A stretch of 26,061 bases of DNA from Multifurca ochricompacta (taxonomy: Eukaryota > Basidiomycota > Agaricomycetes > Russulales > Russulaceae): NCBI GenBank assembly GCA_022496185.1, contig WTXG01000397.1, positions 1-26,061 on the forward strand, given 5' to 3'. The notes beneath the pieces were generated by a model that worked only from the letters and a program-made list of their open reading frames with translations, was not told where the DNA came from and did not search any database. The position numbers were made by a program, and so were the translations under genes. Positions 19,343 through 26,061 of this stretch are shown here, piece by piece; positions within the stretch are counted from its first letter, which is position 1, and every line of letters starts with the position of its first letter.

Positions 19343-19489
19343 TTATAACTCAATAGCAGGGGAGGGACCAGAGCCAATAAACTGTCTTTGAAGGATCACC
19401 ATTGTCATGGACATTCTATAGGCATTACTAGGAGAGATATCTGGGTTGAACTGCCTCTGAAGAAGAGCCAGAAAGTCATTGTCTGCTAT
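19343..19489 (-). pseudogene. Minus-strand exon of a captured gene fragment
   Basis: From 19489 the minus strand reads IADNDFLALLQRQFNPDISP, then SNAYRMSMTMVILQRQFIG and SGPSPAIEL, followed by TAA at 19343-19345. It is preceded by a pyrimidine-rich CTCTCAG (an intron 3' end) and followed by GTTATA at a place where the tandem units have GTACGT. It therefore looks like the exon next to the amplified one in the same former gene. Earlier exons are missing, because the hAT right end is reached 200 bases away. I do not recognise the protein. Confidence 0.5.
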
Positions 19490-19529
19490 CTGAGAGAAAG
19501 TGGAGGCCCAGAGTGGAAAAAAGGAGTAA

Positions 19530-19698
19530 GAGAGTACGAGTAAACCCGCGAGTACTTGGATCCGCGCGAGTATAGGACTCGCGGCTCTGGGTGATCTGTG
19601 GGAACATACTTGTGTGGATCCGAGTATGACATTTTCTTATCTAAATACCCACGAGTTCGGATCCGGGTTACTCACGAGTGCACTTGTGCTAGGCCCTA
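19530..19698 (-). repeat. Right end and subterminal repeats of the hAT
   Basis: Carries the same GGATCCGGGT, ACTCGCG and GAGTACTTGG-type motifs as the left end and finishes in the 17-bp inverted repeat (19682-19698). The block 19578-19627 is a direct, not inverted, copy of 11538-11587 (6 differences in 50 by eye). Confidence 0.8.
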
Positions 19699-20664
19699 TC
19701 TAGAACCAGTCTCCTGGGGCAGGCTGCTCCGAAACGTTTTGGGGGCCATTCTTCGTGGCTTCCTTCGATCTCCATCCATGATCTCCCTCCTCGATCACCA
19801 TGAGGGGGGCGAATTCACTGATGTGGTATCTCTACCATGTGAGGCACCTGTCCCTCAAACCCCGCTGGCCCACATCCAGGCCATGGTGGCTCAGCTCCAC
19901 CACCTCATCAATGGCCGTCAGTCATTGGCCCAAGCCCACCTTGAGGCGCTCAGTGCCCAAATTGACACCTCACTCCGCGCGAACCTCTGTGCTGAATGGC
20001 TAGCCCAAGTGGCCACGCCTGCCTTCATGGAGGAACTGTGCCTTCAATGTTGCCAAAACCTCGAAACAGAAGTTGCAGCGGAAGTCTACGCCATGCGTGA
20101 ACAAACCCGCGTCCATGTCCAGTCTGAACTGGAGGCACAGATGCATGCAGAGGTCTCTCAGGAGATCACCGCCTATCGACTCCAATACTCGGCCGAACGC
20201 CATGCTCGCGCCCAAGCCGAGATCGATCTATTGACCATCTCACCCTTGGCCAACATTGATCATACCCCCCACTCGGCGGCTAAGTCCCGTGCCACCAAGA
20301 AGAAGGCCCGCTGTGAGTCCCCAACGACGCCTACACGCTCTCTCTCTCGCGCAGCCCCATACCCATCTTGTCCTGCCTCCCGCGCCTCCTCCCATTCCAA
20401 TCAGGAGGTTGTCCCAGAGACGCAACCTGCCACCCCAATGGCAGTATCCCCCCCAGTGGTTTCCCAACTGCTGGAGGAATTCTTCCACCCCATTGGACCC
20501 TCCGGGTTCAATGCTGCATACCACGGTACTGTGGCTTCAATGCATGCAGTGGAGGAAACTATGCAGGGCCCCAATGAGGGCCCTCGAGCTGAGTCCACCC
20601 CCCTTTCGTACCTCACGGAGGTACCTGCTAACCCTGTGGCTGCACCACCCCCCTCCACTGACCC

Positions 20665-21279
20665 TGTGATGGTCCTTGTCATAGGTACCAGGGTGGAGAG
20701 ACATGTGGACAATAACCTTTTCTTTTCTTTTTTTACCTTAACATTTCACACCATGCATTAACCACCACATGACTCGCTTATGAAGGACTTACTTACTCAT
20801 CTGCTGACTGATTTGCTTACTGAGCCCACTTAGTTGCTTACAGATCAGTATCAGAGGGCACAACCCCTCTCCTTTCTTTATCTCTCTGGGGTATTCTACT
20901 GTACAACCATTAGATTACCTAGCACATGTTCCAGTAGCTACCAGAGTCACCTTCATAACATAGCATGTGTATATAAACCCTAGTGACAACTGAACAAGAC
21001 CTTAAGTCTGTTCTTCTGTATTCAATACAGGTGCTTGGGACTTACTTCACTGAACCGAAAGACCTCCACTTGAACCTCCTAAGCTTGCGCCTTAGAAGGA
21101 CTTCCATCCCCAGAAACTTGTGGCAAGACTTAGAGTCTCTGCTTGACTTCACCTTGCGCGCGTGCCCCTTGACTGGCACGACTTGCCTCAGTTTTGATTA
21201 GATTTGCTAGACAGACTTGCCTCTTGACCAATGACCTTGACTCCCAAACCTTGACACAGCACTGCACCTAGCTGTGACA
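20665..21279 (+). repeat. Solo LTR, family C, 615 bp, in LINE ORF1
   Basis: TGTGATGGTC…CTAGCTGTGACA is flanked by a perfect GACCC (20660-20664 and 21280-21284). A TATATAAACC box near 20972 shows the sense strand is plus; the copy at 6000-6624 is the reverse. Removing the LTR and one GACCC rejoins ORF1 in frame (…STD then PLDRITATLV). The 72-residue frame at 20983-21201 is LTR sequence, not a gene. Confidence 0.93.
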
Positions 21280-22806
21280 GACCCCCTGGACCGCATCACG
21301 GCCACGCTTGTGCTTGTCCTGGAGTGCATCGACTGCTTGGAAAAGGGTGTCCCTGCTGCCCCGCCTGCGGCACCCCCACGTCCTCCTGTGGCCCAACCTG
21401 CCTGACCTAGGCCAGTGGCCCAAGCTCGCACACCCGCCCAACCCACTGGCCCTCCAGCACCCGCGGGTCCGATGGGTGCCACCCCGACTGACAACTTCCG
21501 CGTCATCGGCCCTACGACTATGGCCCAGCAACTTAGGGCTGTTTCGTTCGCCCAGGCCGCCACTAAGGCCCAGGGACGCACCATGCAGGGTGCACCCAAC
21601 CCCCACGCGGCTCCTCCCAAGGCCACTGCTGCCTCCCTCACGCAAGCTCCGGCCCAGGAGCATACCACTGAAGTGTCGGTGATCCTGCCACCCCTTCCAG
21701 CTGGCATGCTCTCGTGCGGCCTTCCCCCGCCCCCCCAACTTCTACTGGGTGCTCGCCAGGCCCTGCTTCGACAGGCCCCCTCCGCCCCCCACCTTCTTTC
21801 CGGCCGCTGGTCCGTTGGTGCTGGCCGCTCCAAAGGTAACTTCATTTTTACTTTCGCTGGAGTTCACCCCCTCCAGTCTATCCTGCCTTATGAGCCTGCG
21901 CTTGTGAAGCAATTCCTGGGCGGACACCTCATCCCCACCCGCAGCTGGGAATGGTTCCAGCTGCATGATGTTTATGTCTCTGCGGGAGATGGTGTCATTT
22001 TCAACCCCATCACGTTGCAGACTGAACTGTGCTGCAATGGGCAGTTCACACACACTCTTCCTGTCCCTGCTGTGGTGGCAACAAGAGCCCACAAACATCC
22101 GTTCAGCCTGCGTGACGGTTGTCTTTGCCCTCCATGGGCTATCCCCTGCAGAGGTTGTGCATCTACTGTGCACACCTACATACATGTTTGGCTGCCTGGC
22201 CTGGCTTGTTCACACTGGCCCCGCACCCACACTTGTCCAATGTGGCTGCTGCCACAAACTGGGTCACCACACCCAACAACTCAAACAAGCCAATGGCCGC
22301 CAGGTCTGCACCCAGCTGCTGGACAAGCCCCTGTGCTACAAGTGCGGAGGGGCACACCCATTTGCGGAACACAATGTCCGCTGCACTGGCCCTCACAAGG
22401 TCGCAGGTCAGTGTGATTGTTCATTTAAGTGTCTGCTGTGTGGACAAGTGGGCCACCATGCCCGCTCCACAAAGTGCCCCAAGTGGGGTCCCTTCGCCGC
22501 CCCTCCCCTTGCTGACACTCCAGAAAACTGGACAGGCCCTTCTGTGGCCCCTGCACCTGTCCTTGGCACCACCCCCAGCAATGCCCAGGTGGCCAGCGAC
22601 CCTGCTGGCTTCACCACGGTATCCCAATGCTCTCACAAGCACCCTGCCGCTGCTGTGCCTACTGCCCTGGTTGCTGCCCCTGCACAGCCGGCCCAAGCCC
22701 CTCCCAAGCCCCTTGTTGCGCACCCTGATGCGCGCATGACAACCATGAAGAAGACTGCCCAGCCTCCTGTTCAGGAGGCCCGAGTACGTCTTCCATATCT
22801 GAATTT

Positions 22807-25800
22807 ATGGCTACCCTGGGCCCCTCTGCTGGCCCATCCTCCACAGATCTGGCTCCGTCCATTTCCCCCCACCAGATGTCGCAAGCGGTGGTGGACACTG
22901 CCCCTCCTAAACTACGCACCCACGCCAGCCTGTCCAGTCTCCTTTCAGATATGACTGTGCTGACCGCCCACGGACACCAACACCTCCGCTTCCTGCTTAA
23001 GTCCTCGCATCACCGCGAGGCAGCGGTTGAACTCTACTTCTTCGACCACCTCATTGGTGGTAACGGCACTGGAGCCTCGGTCTCCGCTCGCATTGACCCC
23101 GAAGAGCATGACTCCGTCGACCTCATTGAACGGACCACCGCTCTGCACCATGAGCACATACTTGTGCCTCCGCCGGCACCCTCCTCGACCCCTTCTGCAT
23201 TACATATGACTGAGTGCTCCATCCTGAGCCTCAATATACAACACAGTAACGTGAACCTGCATGCTGTGTTGAACACTAACTCCCAGGACCACATTCTTTT
23301 GGTACAGGAACCCTGGTTTGGCCGAATCAGGGTCTCCTGTTCCGACACACTGCCCGACAGTCAGGATACCCTTGGTGCCCCAGCCCACCCTGGCTGGGAC
23401 TTCTTCTACCCTTCATTACCGGCACTATCTTGCACCAAAACACTCATTTATGTGAGGAAATTCCATCCTCACTGCGCTGACGTTCCTTTCGCCACCCAGT
23501 TTTCTACGTGGCATGACATGTGCGCACACCCTTGCGTTCTGGTGGGTGATCTTAGGATAGGTCCAAGTGTCCTTCACATCATCTCATTCTACAATGATGT
23601 CCATGACCCGACTGTGCTTCAGGCGCTGATGTCAATCGTCCTGGATGACACCCCCACTGTCTTAGCTGGAGACTTCAACCTCCACCACCTGGATTGGGCC
23701 CCACCTGGCTCAACACACCCACCTCCTCCTCCACCTCCTCCTTTCTGGACTGGGCCGCTGATCAAGGCCTGGACTTGGTCTCCTCCCCTGGCGTCATCAC
23801 TAGGTGTGCTGCTAACCATCCGGCAGCACCCTGGACCTCGTCTGGGCCTCCCTCCCTCTCAGGGTCAGTGGATCCCTATCCCTGTTGTCTTAGATTGGGT
23901 GGCCAGCCTGGGCTCTGACCACGCTGGTCTGTGCTGCTCTTGGCAACACTCACTTATGGCTCTCGCTCCTGCCACACCTATCAAGTTGTACGTCACTAAG
24001 GTCTCTGACGACACCCTCAAGGCCTGGCGAGACCACTTGGAACTTTCCTTGCCACCTATCCCGCAGCTGACTACCGCAGCTGATGTAGATTCCTTTGCCG
24101 ACGTCCTTCTTGATGTACTGATCACACGTCTGACACACACCTTGCCATCACCTCCTCGCCTTGCGCCAAATGTGCCAAGTGGTGGAACCCAGCCTGCACC
24201 CAGGCTGTTACGACACTCCAGCGCTCACGTCGCGACCCTGCCACAAAGCCCTAGCTTCTGATGCCTCTGCTGTGAAATTCGGCAGGCTAAGTTTGCTTGG
24301 ACTAATGAGGCCATCACTACTCAGGACGTCTGGGACGTCGCTGCCTGGCGTCATGGATGGTGTATCTCCATCGTCCCTGCCATTCGCCGACCCTCTGGTC
24401 CCCTCCTCTGGACCGCTCTGCCATTGAAGAGGTCTTTGTCACCCAGTTCTTTGGGTCTGAGTCCTTTCCTGTGCCAACTACTTTCGCTGACAACCCCCTG
24501 CCTTTTCCTACGCACCCCTGGGTCCCCTTCACCCCTGATGAGATTGCTGACCACTTACACAAGACTTCGTCGAAATCCGCTCCCGGCTTCTCCAAACTCA
24601 ACTGGCAAATCCTCAAGTGGGCCTGGCCATCGATTGACGATCACGTCACGGCCCTCTTCAACACCTCCATCCAAGTTGGACATGTGCCCGCCTCATGGAA
24701 ACAAGCCCTCATGGTTGTCCTCCCGAAGCCGGCATGACCGGACTATAGCCTCACTAAGGCTCATCATCCGATATCCCTCTTGGAGACCTTGGGAAAACTT
24801 CTCGACAAGTCTCTCACTAAGCATCTCACGTCTGACATTGACAGATACACCATGCTCCCCTCCACCCAGTTCGGTGCCCGATCCAACTTGTGCTGCCTGG
24901 ACTCAGCTCTGTCCCTTGTCCATGACATCACCCGCATCCAGGCCTCCGGCATGGTATGTGGCATGGTGCTGTTTGACGTTTCAGGGTTCTTCAACCATGT
25001 GCACCCTCAGCGCTGTGCAGCCGTCCTCTCATGGCTTGGCTACCCCACACAGGTATCAGCTTGGGTACTCAGTTTCCTCACTGACCACACTGCCTCCCTT
25101 TCCTTCAACGGCAAAGTTGGCCCTCCTCACGCCACAACCATTGGGACCCCCCAGGCTCTCCCATATCACCGGTCCTGGCCACTCTCTATGCTGCCCCACT
25201 CCTCCACCTGGCTGCCTCCTGGATGGGCTGCTGTCTGTCCATGTATGTGGACAACAGCCTGCTCTTTGCCTGGGCACCAACTTGGGACGAAGTGGTTTCC
25301 TCCCTGAGGCACCACTACGTGATCACGATGGAATGGCTGACCCGCGCTGGGATGTCTGCAGACCCTGCGAAGACCGAAGCCCTCTTCTTCTCCTGTGCAT
25401 GCACGCGGAACCTTCCCCCGCACGAAATCTCTCTCCCCTGCCGCGATGTGCCTGACTTTATTGTCAAGGCAGGGCCCAGGTGCAATACTTGGGATTCTTC
25501 TTTACTCCTTCCCTCTCCTGGTGTCCTCACGTAGATATTATGTGTCAACGGGCTCGCGCGTCCATCCACACACTTCAACTACTGGTCAAAACCAAGCGAG
25601 GCCTCTCCACCAAAAATTGGCAACTCATCCTCAACATGGTCTGTCTCCTGGTCCTGACCTACGGCTCCCAGCTGTGGGTGCACACCAGACAGGCCCCCAC
25701 TCTCATCAAGCGCCTCCAACTGGTGTCGAATGCCATGGTCCACAAGATCACCGGCTCCTTCCACACTGTGCCCCGCAGACCTCTTCATGAGCTCACGCAA

Positions 25801-25811
25801 GTCCTCCCTAT
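22807..25811 (+). pseudogene. LINE ORF2: APE endonuclease and reverse transcriptase
   Basis: The endonuclease domain begins at about 23206 with CSILSLNIQHSN and continues with LLVQEPWFG, LAGDFNLHHLDW (Asp 23671) and GSDHAGL (23911-23928). It makes the target nick. The linker has CAKCAKWWNPACTQAV (24162). The reverse transcriptase shows TSSKSAPGFSKLNWQIL, LPKPA-stop-PDYS, PISLLETLGKLLDK, motif A FDVSGFFNHVH, GTPQ/GSPISPVLA, the catalytic box YVDNSLLFA (25244-25270) and the thumb LVLTYGSQLW. Relatives have YxDD, so the second Asp is lost. Defects: frame changes near 23700-23870, 24140, 24270, 24410, 25150 (in a run of six C) and 25470; TAG near 24252 and TGA at 24735. The start is uncertain; the frame is open upstream of ATG 22807 and overlaps ORF1. 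The RNase H end is cut off. Confidence 0.82.
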
Positions 25812-26061
25812 TGTTACAACTCACTGTCGACTGTCTGGACAGTGGGTTGTATGCAAAGGGGAAGGGATTTGGAAGTGGGCAAAGGATGAGAGTGAGGGTG
25901 AAAGTGCAAGGGAGACGAAGCGAACAGCTCAAGGGCAGGGGATGAGAAGCCTTCCACAAGGTGGGGCTAATCTCCTAGGTAATCAGGAACCGGATCACAA
26001 GTGGACAGTCTGGAGCTGTCCATTCTATTCCCAAAGGGTTTATATACGTAATTACAACCGG
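25812..26061 (+). repeat. LTR-like sequence, cut by window end
   Basis: The LINE frame stops matching its family right where TGTTACAACTCACTGTC begins. The first 40 bases form a near-perfect hairpin (TACAACTCACTGTC with GACAGTGGGTTGTA), and a TATATACG lies near 26040. The TGTTACAAC start resembles family D LTRs, but little further similarity is evident. CCTAT (25807-25811) would be the left target duplication; the right one is outside. Confidence 0.45.

Larger units (their letters stand above)
11464..19698 (+). mobile_element. hAT DNA transposon, 8235 bp, inserted in LINE ORF1
   Basis: A perfect 8-bp duplication TCTAGAAC flanks it (11456-11463 and 19699-19706). Terminal inverted repeats are TAGGGCATAGCACGAGT and, reverse complemented from the right, TAGGGCCTAGCACAAGT (15 of 17). 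The ends start TAGGG, as hAT ends should. Contents from left: subterminal repeats, a LINE RNase H remnant with a solo LTR B inside, a roughly 780-bp leader, the transposase gene (14854-17742), a 160-bp tandem array on the opposite strand, one more minus-strand exon, and right subterminal repeats. Most hAT elements are 2.5-5 kb, so about half of this one is cargo. Confidence 0.93.
10947..22954 (+). pseudogene. LINE ORF1, zinc-knuckle nucleic-acid-binding protein, in three pieces
   Basis: The pieces are 10947-11463, 19707-20664 and 21285-22954, about 1050 codons together. Start: ATG at 10947 (MSGGNATNPIEVGSSSS). The reading frame matches exactly across both insertion sites after removal of each insert and one target copy. 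The middle piece has a helical Ala/Gln/Glu-rich stretch (about 19860-20240), then a basic Ser/Pro/Arg-rich stretch. The last piece has three knuckle-like Cys/His clusters: CGCCHKLGHH, CYKCGGAHPFAEH and CLLCGQVGHHARSTKC (about 22240-22480), which in LINE ORF1 proteins bind the element RNA. Defects: TGA at 21403-21405 (fits CGA to TGA) and a one-base frameshift near 22060-22110, after which the knuckles are read in the next frame. Confidence 0.78.
10763..25811 (+). mobile_element. Tad1-like LINE with two ORFs, interrupted and 3'-truncated
   Basis: A non-LTR retrotransposon on the plus strand. A 5' leader of up to 184 bp precedes ORF1 at 10947; ORF1 ends near 22954; ORF2 begins near 22807 and is cut at 25811 by an LTR-like sequence. 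It copies its RNA at a nick made by its own endonuclease. It is interrupted by a hAT transposon (11464-19698) and a solo LTR C (20665-21279), both with perfect target duplications. Without them the LINE would be about 6.2 kb as preserved. The RNase H end and poly-A tail are missing. The 5' boundary is uncertain because no target duplication was found. The Tad1 label is by lineage: fungal APE-type LINEs mostly belong there. Confidence 0.75.

Noticed and set aside
11433..19722. A possible GT…AG intron spanning the hAT target site (GTGAGC before, GGGGCAG after)
   Set aside because: Without the hAT the sequence is open straight through. Removing this 46-base piece would break the frame that is long on both sides.
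21207..21845. 212-codon minus-strand frame in GC-rich DNA
   Set aside because: It is opposite LINE ORF1, which has a frame consistent with its neighbours. High GC content produces long antisense frames here.

Overview
The window is repeat-rich nuclear DNA of a filamentous fungus, most likely an Agaricomycete (Basidiomycota). The reasons are introns of 46-62 nt with CTAAC-type branch sites, a hAT transposase and an NTPase/nuclease family of types I know from mushroom-forming fungi, and a dense nest of LTR, LINE, hAT and Tc1 elements. No bacterial signals, tRNA, rRNA or CRISPR were seen. I find no intact host gene; every long reading frame belongs to a mobile element or is a broken gene. All family assignments come from motifs read by eye, without database searches.

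Layout. Bases 1-7276 are a graveyard of retroelement ends. There is a copia RNase H tail with its 3' LTR, split by a non-autonomous hAT element; two inverted solo LTRs (family A) around a Tc1/mariner element; a gypsy-type LTR (family D); and a copia LTR split by LTR B, itself split by LTR C. Bases 7277-10762 hold a degenerate P-loop NTPase with a REase-like nuclease motif, similar to Crinkler-type effector families. Bases about 10763-25811 are one Tad1-like LINE: ORF1 with zinc knuckles, then ORF2 with APE endonuclease and reverse transcriptase. It is interrupted by an 8235-bp hAT transposon (11464-19698) and a solo LTR C (20665-21279), and is cut at its 3' end by another LTR-like sequence (25812 to the window end).

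The hAT transposon has 17-bp terminal inverted repeats and a perfect 8-bp target duplication. It encodes an 11-exon transposase that is open except for one stop codon. It also carries a LINE RNase H remnant containing a solo LTR B, a nine-copy 160-bp tandem array that looks like an amplified exon plus intron on the minus strand, and one further minus-strand exon. Removing the hAT (or LTR C) with one target duplication rejoins the LINE reading frame, which fixes the order of events.

A second theme is CpG decay. The two B LTRs differ mainly at CG versus TG/CA sites. Several premature stops fit CGA to TGA, and the reverse transcriptase YxDD box reads YVDN through a CG to CA change. This is the pattern expected of methylated, silenced repeats.
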